Shown here in pieces: positions 17,485 through 25,604 of a stretch of DNA of 64,000 nucleotides (within the stretch, counting starts at the first letter, position 1; each line of letters starts with the position of its first letter). Origin of the DNA: Cellulomonas alba (GTDB lineage Bacteria > Actinomycetota > Actinomycetes > Actinomycetales > Cellulomonadaceae); NCBI RefSeq assembly GCF_030362835.1, contig NZ_JAUCGQ010000001.1, forward strand, positions 1,901,461-1,965,460, read 5' to 3'. The position numbers were made by a program, and so were the translations under genes. Under the pieces are notes generated by a model. That model saw only the letters and a program-made list of their open reading frames with translations. It had not been told where the DNA came from and ran no database searches.

Positions 17485-18831
17485 ATGACGACACAGCCCG
17501 TGCCCGACCGCGAGACGTCGGGCCAGATGACCCCGTCCGCGGCCGCCGCCGGCACTCGTCTCGACCCGTGGCTCGGTTCGTACGCCGACCGCACCCACGG
17601 CATGCGCGCCTCGGAGATCCGCGCCCTGTTCGCCGTCGCCAACCGACCGGAGGTCGTGTCGCTGGCAGGAGGCATGCCGTTCCTCGAGGGCCTCCCCCTC
17701 GAGGAGCTCGCCGCCCTCGCCTCCCACGTCGTCGCGACGCGCGGCCTCACGTCGCTCCAGTACGGCTCCGGCCAGGGTGACGAGACGTTGCGCGAGCAGA
17801 TCCTCGACGTGATGGCGCTCGAGGGGATCCGCGCGCACGCCGACGACGTGGTCGTCACCACCGGTTCGCAGCAGGGCCTCGACCTCGTGACGCGCATCTT
17901 CGTCAACCCGGGCGACGTGGTCGTCGCCGAGGCGCCCTCGTACGTCGGCGCGCTCGGCGTCTTCCGCGCCTACCAGGCGGACGTCGTGCACGTGCCCATC
18001 GACGCCGACGGCCTCGTGCCCGAGGCGCTCGACGAGACGCTTACGCAGCTCGCCGCGGCAGGTCGGACCGTCAAGCTGCTCTACACCGTGCCGAACTTCC
18101 ACAACCCGGCTGGTGTCTCGCTGTCGGCCGCGCGTCGGCCGCGCGTCCTGGAGATCGCGCGCCGCCACGGCGTGCTGGTCGTCGAGGACAACCCGTACGG
18201 CCTGCTCGGCTTCGACGCGCCGCCGCGTGACGCGCTCCGCGCGCTCGAGGAGGACGGTGTCGTCTACCTCGGCTCGTTCTCCAAGACGTTCGCGCCCGGG
18301 TACCGCGTGGGCTGGGTCGTCGCTCCGCACGCGGTCCGTGAGAAGCTCGTCCTCGCGTCCGAGTCCGCCATCCTCTGCCCCTCGAACGCATCGCAGCTCG
18401 CCATCTCGGCGTACCTGCAGACGTTCGACTGGCGGGGGCAGGTCAAGTCCTACGGCGAGCAGTACCGGGAACGGCGCGACGCCATGATCTCGGCGTTGTC
18501 CGAGTACCTGCCGTCCGCGTCGTGGAACGTGCCGGAGGGCGGCTTCTACACGTGGGTGCGTCTGCCCGACGGGCTCGACTCGCGTGACATGCTCCCGCGT
18601 GCCGTCACCGCGCGCGTCGCCTACGTGCCCGGCACCGCCTTCTACTACGACGGTGCGGGCTCGGACCACCTGCGCCTGTCGTTCTGCTACCCGACGCCCG
18701 AGCGGATCCGTGAGGGCGTGCGTCGTCTGGCCGGCGTCGTGTCCGGCGAGCGTGAGCTCGTGGACCTGTTCGGCACCGGCGGCGTCGCCGGTGGTGGCGA
18801 CGTCCAGGCGCCGTCGCCCGACCTGTCGTGA
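17485..18831 (+). CDS. PLP-dependent aminotransferase, class I/II (2-aminoadipate aminotransferase-like)
   Basis: The 448-residue protein has the fold-type I motifs. TGSQQGLDLV contacts the phosphate, NFHNPAGVSLS and VVEDNPYGLL carry the pyridine-binding residues, and GSFSKTFAPGYRVGW contains the Schiff-base lysine. The C-terminal substrate-domain arginine is in DHLRLSFCYP. There is no fused GntR domain, so it is an enzyme rather than a MocR regulator. The substrate is not evident; LysN-like 2-aminoadipate or multi-substrate family members are closest. Its stop overlaps the ligase start (GTGA), suggesting a shared role, perhaps amino-acid supply for the wall. Confidence 0.85.
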   Translation: MTTQPVPDRETSGQMTPSAAAAGTRLDPWLGSYADRTHGMRASEIRALFAVANRPEVVSLAGGMPFLEGLPLEELAALASHVVATRGLTSLQYGSGQGDETLREQILDVMALEGIRAHADDVVVTTGSQQGLDLVTRIFVNPGDVVVAEAPSYVGALGVFRAYQADVVHVPIDADGLVPEALDETLTQLAAAGRTVKLLYTVPNFHNPAGVSLSAARRPRVLEIARRHGVLVVEDNPYGLLGFDAPPRDALRALEEDGVVYLGSFSKTFAPGYRVGWVVAPHAVREKLVLASESAILCPSNASQLAISAYLQTFDWRGQVKSYGEQYRERRDAMISALSEYLPSASWNVPEGGFYTWVRLPDGLDSRDMLPRAVTARVAYVPGTAFYYDGAGSDHLRLSFCYPTPERIREGVRRLAGVVSGERELVDLFGTGGVAGGGDVQAPSPDLS

Positions 18832-20018
18832 CTGCGCCGGTTCCCGAGGCTCCCGGGCCCGACGCGTTGCCGGGCGATCCGCCAGAGCTCGCCACGCCTC
18901 CGCGGGAGGCGTCGATCGGTGATCGGCGGGCGGCCGATGCGCCTGAGGATGGCGCTGCGACCGATGGGCAGCAGGCGCCCAGTGCGCCCGAGGCTCGGAG
19001 CCCGGCGGCCGGGCGGCGGGTCTCCGCTGGTCCCGGACCTGGGAGCTCGGCGCGCGGGCGCCCTCTTCCGCGGGTCGTCGTGCTCGCGGGTGGCCTCTCG
19101 CACGAGCGTGACGTGTCGCTCCGATCGGGCCGTCGCGTCGCCGACGCGCTCCGTGCGGTCGGCGTCGAGGTCACCGTGCACGACGTGGACGCCGACCTCG
19201 TCACGGCGTTGAGCGAGCTGCGACCCGACGTCGTGTGGCCGCTCCTGCACGGCGCGACCGGCGAGGACGGATCGGTGCGCGACGTCGTAGAGCTGCTCGG
19301 TCTCCGGCTGGTCGGGTCCGACGCCCGAGCGAGCCGCGTCGCCTGGAGCAAGCCGGTGGCCAAGACCCTGCTCGCCGCCTCGGGCATCCGCACGCCGGAG
19401 TTCGTGACGCTTCCCCAGGCCCTCTTCCGCGAGCTCGACGCACCTGCCGTGCTGGCCGCTCTCGTCGACCGGCTCGGGCTGCCGCTCGTGGTCAAGCCCG
19501 AGCGCGGTGGATCAGCGCTCGGTGTGTCGCTCGTCGAGGTCGCAGAAGACCTGCCCCGCGCGATGGTCGAGTGCTTCGCGTACGGCGACACGGCCCTGGT
19601 CGAGCGCGCGGTCCGTGGCACCGAGGTCGCTGTGAGTGTCGTCGACACCGGATCGGGTCCCGTGGCGCTGCCGGCGGTCGAGGTCGTCGTCGACGGGCCG
19701 TACGACTTCGACGCGCGCTACAACCCGGGGCGCGTCGAGTACTTCACGCCGGCACGCCTGTCCGCGACCGCGTCGGCCGACGCCGCCGACGTCGCCGTGC
19801 GGGCGCACGCCCTTCTGCGGCTCTCCGGACTGTCGCGCACCGACCTGGTCGTCGACGCCGACGGCGTGCCATGGTTCCTCGAGGTGAACGTCGCTCCGGG
19901 CATGACGGAGACGTCGCTGTTCCCGCAGGCAGCCGAGGCGGCGGCGCTGAACCTCGGCGAGCTCTACCGGGACGTCGTCTCCGCCGCTTGGCGCGGCGCC
20001 CCTGTTTCTCTGCGCTGA
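18828..20018 (+). CDS. D-alanine–D-alanine ligase-like ATP-grasp enzyme
   Basis: The 396-residue protein has a disordered Pro/Ala N-terminal extension of about 80 residues, then a D-Ala-D-Ala ligase fold. VVVLAGGLSHERDVSLRSG is the N-terminal substrate loop, LVVKPERGGSALGVSLVE is the ATP-grasp loop, and FLEVNVAPGMTETSLFP is the metal- and D-Ala-binding C-terminal signature. The product would be the dipeptide for peptidoglycan stems. Because actinobacteria usually carry another ddl next to murF elsewhere, this could be a second copy or a relative with altered specificity. The GTG start overlaps the aminotransferase stop. Confidence 0.82.
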   Translation: MTAPVPEAPGPDALPGDPPELATPPREASIGDRRAADAPEDGAATDGQQAPSAPEARSPAAGRRVSAGPGPGSSARGRPLPRVVVLAGGLSHERDVSLRSGRRVADALRAVGVEVTVHDVDADLVTALSELRPDVVWPLLHGATGEDGSVRDVVELLGLRLVGSDARASRVAWSKPVAKTLLAASGIRTPEFVTLPQALFRELDAPAVLAALVDRLGLPLVVKPERGGSALGVSLVEVAEDLPRAMVECFAYGDTALVERAVRGTEVAVSVVDTGSGPVALPAVEVVVDGPYDFDARYNPGRVEYFTPARLSATASADAADVAVRAHALLRLSGLSRTDLVVDADGVPWFLEVNVAPGMTETSLFPQAAEAAALNLGELYRDVVSAAWRGAPVSLR

Positions 20019-20019
20019 C

Positions 20020-20039
20020 CTGCGGCCTTACCCCCGCAG
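20020..20039. terminator. Weak hairpin between convergent ddl-like gene and parB
   Basis: CTGCGG and CCGCAG pair across eight bases just after the ligase stop. It is short and could serve either strand. The remainder of 20040–20129 holds no evident element. Confidence 0.3.
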
Positions 20040-20129
20040 GGACGTCTCGTCACGCACGTGCCCGTCGAACGCCGCATGCAGCTGATCAACCGAGGGCGTC
20101 TTGCGTCGGCGAGTCGTCCCATGTCTGCG

Positions 20130-21299
20130 TCAGCCGCGCAGGAGACCGGGATCCTCCGGAGCGAGGCTGCCGAGGATCCGGTTGAGGTCCTGGACAGAGG
20201 CGAACTCCACGGTCAGGCGTCCGCGCGTCTTGCCGAGGCTGACCTTGACCCGGGTGTCGAAGCGGTCGGAGAGGCGCGACGCGAGGTCGTCGAGCGCGAC
20301 GTTCCTCTCGCCGGCGCGAGGTGCGGCTCGGCGAGCGGGCTTCTCCGGGTCACCGCCAAGGGCGACGATCTCCTCCACCGTGCGCACCGAGAGTCCCTCG
20401 GCAACGATGCGCTGCGCCAGCCGCTCGGCGGCAGCCGCGTCGTTCAGGCCGAGGAGCGCCCGCGCGTGTCCCGCGGAGAGCACACCCGCGGCCACGCGCC
20501 GCTGCACGAGCGGCGGCAGCTTGAGCAAGCGCAGCGTGTTCGAGATCTGGGGCCGCGAGCGCTGGATGCGCGTCGCGAGCTCGTCGTGCGTGCAGCCGAA
20601 GTCGTCGAGCAGCTGCTGGTAGGCAGCGGCCTCCTCGAGCGGGTTCAGCTGCGACCGGTGCAGGTTCTCGAGGAGCGCGTCTCGCAGCAGGTCGCCGTCG
20701 TCGGTCTCGCGGATGATCGCCGGGATGGTCGAGAGGCCGGCGGCCTGCGTGGCGCGCCACCGGCGCTCGCCCATGATCAGCTCGTAGCCGTCTCCGACGT
20801 CCCGGACCACGACGGGCTGGAGCACGCCGACCTCGCGGATCGACCCGACGAGCTCGTCGAGCGCCTCCTCCTCGAAGACCGTCCGGGGCTGGCGTGGGTT
20901 CGGCCGGATCGACTCGACCGGCAGCTCAGCGAAGCGGGCGCCGGGCACCGGGACGAGGCCGTCGTCTCCGGACGGCGCGTGGGCTGTCGCGGTGTCGGCC
21001 GATGCGCTCTCGGCACGCGTCTGCGCCACGCCCTCGCCGGCGTGGTCGGAATCCCCCGCGGCGGATGCCGCGGGGAGGTCGGCCTCCGCCGTCCGCGCCG
21101 CGGTCCCGTCGTCCTGCGGGTCGGTGAGCGCCTCAGGGTCGGCGGGGGCGTCGACGACGGCCGTTGCCGTGGCGCTCCCGTTCGACGGTCCGGGGAAGAA
21201 CACGTCGACGGGCCGCTCGCCCTTCGGACGCTGCCCGTCTGCCCCCGTCGGGATCAGGGCCCCGAGACCTCGACCGAGTCCACGTCGCTTGTCGCTCAC
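20130..21299 (-). CDS. parB: Chromosome partitioning protein ParB
   Basis: The 389-residue CTP-dependent clamp loads at parS and spreads along origin DNA for segregation. The N-terminal tail ([14 protein letters not shown]) contacts ParA. A disordered acidic segment of about 80 residues follows. The CTP-binding core contains [13 protein letters not shown], and a helix-turn-helix ([20 protein letters not shown]) reads parS. The C-terminal dimerisation domain ends the protein. GTG start at 21299 overlaps the parA stop by four bases. Seven candidate parS sites lie within 1–5 kb. Confidence 0.96.
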   Translation of the reverse strand: MSDKRRGLGRGLGALIPTGADGQRPKGERPVDVFFPGPSNGSATATAVVDAPADPEALTDPQDDGTAARTAEADLPAASAAGDSDHAGEGVAQTRAESASADTATAHAPSGDDGLVPVPGARFAELPVESIRPNPRQPRTVFEEEALDELVGSIREVGVLQPVVVRDVGDGYELIMGERRWRATQAAGLSTIPAIIRETDDGDLLRDALLENLHRSQLNPLEEAAAYQQLLDDFGCTHDELATRIQRSRPQISNTLRLLKLPPLVQRRVAAGVLSAGHARALLGLNDAAAAERLAQRIVAEGLSVRTVEEIVALGGDPEKPARRAAPRAGERNVALDDLASRLSDRFDTRVKVSLGKTRGRLTVEFASVQDLNRILGSLAPEDPGLLRG

Positions 21300-23284
21300 T
21301 GCGCCTCCAGTTCGACCGTGCTGGCCGCCGTTGCCTGCTGAATGGTGCTCGCTTCGTCCGGCGCACCGGTGCCCGACACGCCCGCGCTCGGCGCACCGCG
21401 CTCCGCGAGCTCGCGCGCGGCCTCGAGGTACGCCAGCGCGCCCGTGGAACCCGCGTCATACGTCATGACCGTCTGCCCGTAGCTGGGCGCCTCGGAGATC
21501 CGGACCGAACGCGGAACCGTGGTCCGAAGCGTGCTTTCCGGGAAGTGGGTTCGCACCTCCGCCGCCACCTGCTGCGCGAGGTTCGTGCGCGCGTCGTACA
21601 TCGTCAGCAGGATCGTCGACACGTGGAGCTCGCGGTTCAGGTGCGCCTGGATGAGCTGGATGGTCTTCAGCAGCTGGCTCAGACCCTCGAGCGCGTAGTA
21701 CTCGCACTGGATCGGGATGAGCACCTCACGCGCGACGACAAACGCGTTGACGGTGAGCAGGCCGAGGCTCGGCGGGCAGTCGACGAACACGTAGTCGATC
21801 GGCTGCTGGCCCTGCTCGATGCGCCACGCGAGGTACTGGTCGAGCGCGTTCCTCAGCCGCGTCTCGCGAGCCACGAGCGAGACGAGCTCGATCTCCGCGC
21901 CCGAGAGGTCGATCGTCGCCGGCACGCACCAGAGGTTCGGGACGTCCGGGCTCTCCTGCACAGCTTCCGACAACGGCGCACCCTCGACGAGGACCTCGTA
22001 GATCGACGGCGTACCCGCGTGGTGCGGGATCCCCAGCGCGGTCGAGGCGTTGCCCTGCGGGTCGTTGTCGAGCACGAGCACGTTCAGCCCGGACTGCGCC
22101 AGCGCGGCCGCCAGGTTGACGGTCGTCGTCGTCTTGCCGACACCGCCCTTCTGGTTCGCAACGGTGATGACCCGCGTGTGCGCAGGCTTGGGGAACTGTC
22201 GTCCCCGCAGCTCGATGCGCCGCCGCGCGTCCTCCTGAAGCTGGGCCATCAGGGGCGTGTCTTCGCTCGCGACTGGCAGGCTCTCGACCAGCGCGGCCCT
22301 GCGCTTCTCGTCCGCGTCCACTCCACTCCTCTGTCCGGGGATCTCAGCGCCGAGGTTCGGCGCGTGAGGCCCCGCCGCATCGCTGTCCACGTCAGGGGCG
22401 AACACCTCGGGCGCCCGCTCGGCTGGCGTCCGCCCGGCGGTGAGGGGTCGACCTTCGAACGGAGGACCCGCGGTCCGAACCTCGCGATGTTCGGCGGTCA
22501 TCGTTTCACGTGAAACGACGATCTCCGACGCTCGTCCGGGTGACTGTGCGAGCGCTGCAGCGTCGCCGCTCGAGTCCCGGGCTGCTGGCTCGTCGTCGTG
22601 GGTGCCGCGAGTGGTTTCACGTGAAACGGGGGACGCCGGCGCTTGGGAGCCCGTCGGTCGTGCCTCGGGCGACGCCAGGGTCGGCACAGTCGTGCCCTGT
22701 CCGGTCGGAGCCAAGCCGACCCGCTGGGTTCGACCGACGCCGCCGGGGGCTCCTGCCACGGGCGCTGAGTGGTCATCTTCGACCGCGCCCGGCTCAGTGC
22801 GGCCCCGCGCCTGTCCGTCGCCCGCCTGGGCGTCAGAGTCCTGGGCAGGGCCGGCTTCACGTGAAACATCGCTGGCGGCCATCTGCGCTGCTGCGTCGAG
22901 CGCGACTCCGGGCGCCCCGGTGCTCGCGCCCTGAACCGATGACGGGCCCGGTCGCAAGCCATCCGGCCGGAACTGCGACGGTGACGGCGGGTTGGCGCCA
23001 ACACCTGGGTCAGCGGTCGCCGACTCATCGGACTCGAAGAACACATCCGGCGCCGGACGAGTCGTCCACGCGTGGCGCCAGGCGGACTGGTCCTCGGCCA
23101 CCGTCGTCGCCCGGTTCACCTCGCCGGCAGGCTCGACCGCCTCGGCCCCGCCGGCAGCCTCGGCTGGTTGGATTGATCGCGCTGCCACCTCGTGCGCGGC
23201 GGAATCCGTCTGCGCGACACCTGCATCGCGGTCGTGGCCGTCTTGCTGAGGCGACTCGGGCCGCGACTTCCGCCTACCGAACAC
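21296..23284 (-). CDS. parA: Chromosome partitioning ATPase ParA with a long N-terminal extension containing parS
   Basis: The 662-residue reading has a ParA/Soj ATPase core from about residue 381 ([18 protein letters not shown] deviant Walker [15 protein letters not shown]alker B). The preceding 380 residues are an acidic, Pro/Ala/Ser-rich disordered region. Start GTG 23284 has GGGAGGG eight bases upstream and overlaps rsmG. The extension looks coding: it is rich in Asp, Glu and Gln with almost no Cys or Trp, and its three parS copies share one codon phase, each read VSRE(T/A). ATG 22501 (401 residues) is an alternative start. Confidence 0.85.
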   Translation of the reverse strand: MFGRRKSRPESPQQDGHDRDAGVAQTDSAAHEVAARSIQPAEAAGGAEAVEPAGEVNRATTVAEDQSAWRHAWTTRPAPDVFFESDESATADPGVGANPPSPSQFRPDGLRPGPSSVQGASTGAPGVALDAAAQMAASDVSREAGPAQDSDAQAGDGQARGRTEPGAVEDDHSAPVAGAPGGVGRTQRVGLAPTGQGTTVPTLASPEARPTGSQAPASPVSRETTRGTHDDEPAARDSSGDAAALAQSPGRASEIVVSRETMTAEHREVRTAGPPFEGRPLTAGRTPAERAPEVFAPDVDSDAAGPHAPNLGAEIPGQRSGVDADEKRRAALVESLPVASEDTPLMAQLQEDARRRIELRGRQFPKPAHTRVITVANQKGGVGKTTTTVNLAAALAQSGLNVLVLDNDPQGNASTALGIPHHAGTPSIYEVLVEGAPLSEAVQESPDVPNLWCVPATIDLSGAEIELVSLVARETRLRNALDQYLAWRIEQGQQPIDYVFVDCPPSLGLLTVNAFVVAREVLIPIQCEYYALEGLSQLLKTIQLIQAHLNRELHVSTILLTMYDARTNLAQQVAAEVRTHFPESTLRTTVPRSVRISEAPSYGQTVMTYDAGSTGALAYLEAARELAERGAPSAGVSGTGAPDEASTIQQATAASTVELEAQ
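22503..22516. promoter_or_regulatory. parS site 1 (perfect core)
   Basis: The palindrome GTTTCACGTGAAAC matches the ParB-binding parS core exactly. It lies inside the parA extension and is translated VSRET. Confidence 0.92.
22614..22627. promoter_or_regulatory. parS site 2 (perfect core)
   Basis: GTTTCACGTGAAAC again, 111 bp from site 1 and in the same codon phase of parA. Confidence 0.92.
22854..22867. promoter_or_regulatory. parS-like site 3 (one mismatch)
   Basis: GCTTCACGTGAAAC differs from parS at the second base. It is in the same parA codon phase, read VSREA, and is likely a weaker ParB site. Confidence 0.7.
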
Positions 23285-23942
23285 GCGTGCCCTCCCAGGT
23301 CGCGAGCACCACGTGGGTTGGCTCGATCCCGTCGATGCTCGCCGCCTGCCTGACCTGGGCATCCACGTACCCGAGCTTCCTCAAGGCGAGTTTCGCTAGG
23401 TCGAGCTCTTCCGGGGCCCGCTCGCCCTTCAGGGCCACGAGCCGCCCCTCGCGCCGCAGCAGCGGCGCGCTCCAGGCGAGGAGCTTGTCCAGTGCCGCGA
23501 CTGCCCTGCAGGTCACGGCGTCGGCATCGATCGCGCCGGCCACATCCTGCGCTCGGCCTCGAAGCACCCGCGCATTCGTCAAGCCGAGCGTCTCGACCAC
23601 CTCGGTCAACCACTCGGTTCGCCGGAGCATCGGCTCGAGCAGCACCACCTCGAGGTCCGGACGCATCGCCGCTGCGACGACACCGGGCAGGCCTGCGCCA
23701 CTCCCCAGGTCGATCACACGACCGCGCGCCGGGAGAAGCCCCGCGACCGTCGCGGAGTTCAACAGATGCCGTTCCCAGAGCCGCCCGAGCTCGCGCGGAC
23801 CAACGAGGCCACGAACCGGGCCTTCGCGTCGAAGCAGTGCGTCGAACGACGAGATCTGCGGCCATGCGGCGCCGAAGAAGGTGGGGAGCCGGGGGTCGCC
23901 GCTGAGAGGATCCAGGTGCTCGTCCGCCACCGTCACAGACAC
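23274..23942 (-). CDS. rsmG: 16S rRNA (guanine527-N7)-methyltransferase RsmG (GidB)
   Basis: The 222-residue SAM-dependent methyltransferase modifies G527 of 16S rRNA; loss gives low-level streptomycin resistance in many bacteria. The SAM-binding motif VIDLGSGAGLPGVVAAA, the region WERHLLNSATVAGLL before it and VTCRAVAALDKLLAWSAPLL after it are family hallmarks. GTG 23942 is chosen because GAGGGAG lies just upstream. The frame stays open for another 270 codons upstream, but that stretch is Arg/Cys/Trp-rich and not protein-like. It overlaps parA by 11 bp. Confidence 0.94.
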   Translation of the reverse strand: MSVTVADEHLDPLSGDPRLPTFFGAAWPQISSFDALLRREGPVRGLVGPRELGRLWERHLLNSATVAGLLPARGRVIDLGSGAGLPGVVAAAMRPDLEVVLLEPMLRRTEWLTEVVETLGLTNARVLRGRAQDVAGAIDADAVTCRAVAALDKLLAWSAPLLRREGRLVALKGERAPEELDLAKLALRKLGYVDAQVRQAASIDGIEPTHVVLATWEGTRVR

Positions 23943-24100
23943 GCTCCCTCGCTCGCGCGGCCACGTTGCCCGGATGGGCCTCGTCACCCTATCGGCTGAC
24001 GCAGCCCAACCGTCGACGACATCCCCACCTGCTACCGGTTGCGCGGAGGCCCGCCACCGCGCAGATTCGGCGCCAACACGCGCCGCCCCCGGGCCATCCC

Positions 24101-24114
24101 GTTTCACGTGAGAC
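24101..24114. promoter_or_regulatory. parS-like site 4 (one mismatch)
   Basis: GTTTCACGTGAGAC differs from the parS core at one base. It lies upstream of rsmG. Confidence 0.7.
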
Positions 24115-24128
24115 ACACGGGCTCCGGA

Positions 24129-24192
24129 TAGTTCTCCGCGGCAGGGCGAGGACCGGCCGGGTAGCTCTCCGTGCCAGGGCGAGACCGGCCGG
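24129..24192. repeat. Two imperfect 33-bp tandem repeats
   Basis: Two copies begin TAGTTCTCCG and TAGCTCTCCG at 24129 and 24162. Both continue to a GGGCGAG…ACCGGCCGG block, with one single-base indel between them. They lie just beyond parS-like site 4. Confidence 0.65.
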
Positions 24193-24297
24193 CGCGTCCG
24201 AACCCGAACCGAACGCCGACATCCCCGGGACCGTAGCGCCAAGTCTCGGAACCCGGGCCAGACACCACTGCCCGTGCAGGAATCGGTGGGCGCCGAT

Positions 24298-24425
24298 GGT
24301 GCCGGCCGTGGTCGAGACCACGCATCGGCCACACGTTCTGAGTCGCGGAACGGATCGGGCGGTGGTGCCAGCCATGGGCGAGAGCACCCACCGGCAACCG
24401 TCCCCACTCGCGGGACGGATCGCAT
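24298..24425. repeat. Two diverged tandem repeats of about 60 bp (66-bp period)
   Basis: Copies begin at 24298 (GGTGCCGGCC…) and 24364 (GGTGCCAGCC…). Both contain CGAGA, CAC, CGGC blocks and end in GACGGATCG or AACGGATCG. They differ by scattered substitutions and one indel, so this is an old duplication. Confidence 0.6.
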
Positions 24426-24642
24426 CGCCCCGACTTCCGTGAACCGACGCAGCCCTCGATGCGAAGCACCGGCTGCGTCCACCGGGACCGAGGTGCCTTC
24501 AACAGCGGCTCGCCCCCACGTCAGGAACCACCGGCTACAAGTCGCCTCGCGGCCCGGCCAGCCAGTCTCTGGCATGGCAAGGCGCTTGGCATCCCGGCCC
24601 GTTCGCGACGGGGTGCACGCCAGTGCATCGGCGCGGCGCGCT

Positions 24643-24656
24643 GTTTCACGTGAAAC
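24643..24656. promoter_or_regulatory. parS site 5 (perfect, extended)
   Basis: The core GTTTCACGTGAAAC is flanked by T and A, giving the full 16-bp TGTTTCACGTGAAACA consensus. It is in the gene-free region. Confidence 0.95.
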
Positions 24657-24812
24657 AAAGCGCCTCAACGCGAGTGGAAGCCCCCGGACACCGCGGTCGC
24701 ATCGCGTAGGGGCCCCTGTCCGGATCCCCGGATCGACCCGCCGCCCCCGACTCGAGTACACATCCCCGCCGACGTCGCGTGAAGAGGTCAGCCAAGCACC
24801 AGCATGGCACCT

Positions 24813-24826
24813 GTTTCACGTGAAAC
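24813..24826. promoter_or_regulatory. parS site 6 (perfect core)
   Basis: GTTTCACGTGAAAC, 170 bp from site 5. Confidence 0.93.
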
Positions 24827-24980
24827 GGCCGTCTCAATGTGGCGCCCGGGACCGTTCCACCTGGACCGGCGATCTGCCGACCGGCGACAGCGGTCATGTC
24901 GACCCGCGCCCACCGCCGCCGCCCCGAGGCGCGCCAGGCGTCGCCCGGCGCAACCCCCCGTGACGCCGCGAACCCCCGCC

Positions 24981-24994
24981 GTTTCACGTGAAAC
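24981..24994. promoter_or_regulatory. parS site 7 (perfect core)
   Basis: GTTTCACGTGAAAC, 168 bp from site 6 and just past the jag-operon terminator. Confidence 0.93.
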
Positions 24995-25023
24995 AGCGCG
25001 ACCGCCGGCGCACCCACAGACAA

Positions 25024-25058
25024 GAAACGGGAAGGTGCACGAGGCACCTTCCCGTTTC
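25024..25058 (-). terminator. Strong hairpin terminator of the rpmH–jag operon
   Basis: A perfect 15-bp stem (25024–25038 with 25044–25058, GAAACGGGAAGGTGC arm) surrounds a five-base loop 13 bp past the jag stop. It separates the ribosome/secretion genes from rsmG–parA–parB. Confidence 0.8.
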
Positions 25059-25071
25059 CGCGATCAACGGA

Positions 25072-25575
25072 CTACGGCCGAACCACCACGTGCCGCTGGG
25101 GCTCGACCCCCTCGGAGTCGCTGCTCAGGCCCGCCGCCGCAACGGCGTCGTGCACGACCTTGCGCTCGAACGGGTTCATCGCGGCCAGTGCCACGGCGGT
25201 GCCCGACGTCTTCACCTTCTCGATCGCCTCCTGCGCGACGGCGACCAGCTCGGTCTTGCGGGCCGCGCGGTACCCAGCGACGTCCAGCATCAGCCGGCTA
25301 CGCTCGCCCGTCCGCGTCTGCACCGCCAGACGGGTCAGCTCCTGCAGTGCGTCGAGCACCTCCCCCTCGCGGCCGACGAGGCGGCGCAGGGACCGGTCGG
25401 CTGCATCCTCGGACACGACCTCCACCGCGGCACGGCCGTGGTCGACGTCGATGTCGATGTCGCCGTCGAGGTCCGCGATGTCGAGGAGCTCCTCGAGGTA
25501 GTCCGCTGCGATCTCGCCCTCCTCCTCGAGGCGCGTGGCACGCGTGGGCTCTGCCGGTGCGTCAGATGTCGTCAT
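25072..25575 (-). CDS. jag: Jag/KhpB-like RNA-binding protein (KH-R3H)
   Basis: The 167-residue cytoplasmic protein has an acidic N-terminal segment, a KH-like domain (about 45–105, containing LVGREGEVLDALQELTRLAV) and a C-terminal R3H domain (about 110–165, with MNPFERKVVHDAVA). Jag/SpoIIIJ-associated proteins bind small RNAs and mRNAs and affect cell-wall synthesis and division in Gram-positives. It lies 29 bp downstream of yidC in the same operon, as in nearly all actinobacteria. Confidence 0.93.
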   Translation of the reverse strand: MTTSDAPAEPTRATRLEEEGEIAADYLEELLDIADLDGDIDIDVDHGRAAVEVVSEDAADRSLRRLVGREGEVLDALQELTRLAVQTRTGERSRLMLDVAGYRAARKTELVAVAQEAIEKVKTSGTAVALAAMNPFERKVVHDAVAAAGLSSDSEGVEPQRHVVVRP

Positions 25576-25604
25576 GCGTCTTCTCCGCTCTGGGCGCCGA
25601 GGCG

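Larger units (their letters stand above)
23943..25071. other. Gene-free origin-proximal region with four parS sites and tandem repeats
   Basis: No convincing gene is seen in these 1.1 kb. Open frames exist on both strands but have Arg/Cys/Trp-rich, non-protein composition. The stretch holds four parS or parS-like palindromes (24101, 24643, 24813, 24981), whose spacings are not all multiples of three. It also holds two sets of diverged direct repeats and the jag-side terminator. A promoter for rsmG–parA–parB probably also lies here. Confidence 0.75.

Noticed and set aside
23943..24761. Upstream open extension of rsmG (in frame for ~270 codons)
   Set aside because: The translated sequence is Arg/Cys/Trp-rich and has no family similarity; a good GTG with GAGGGAG is present at 23942. 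Openness alone means little at this GC content.
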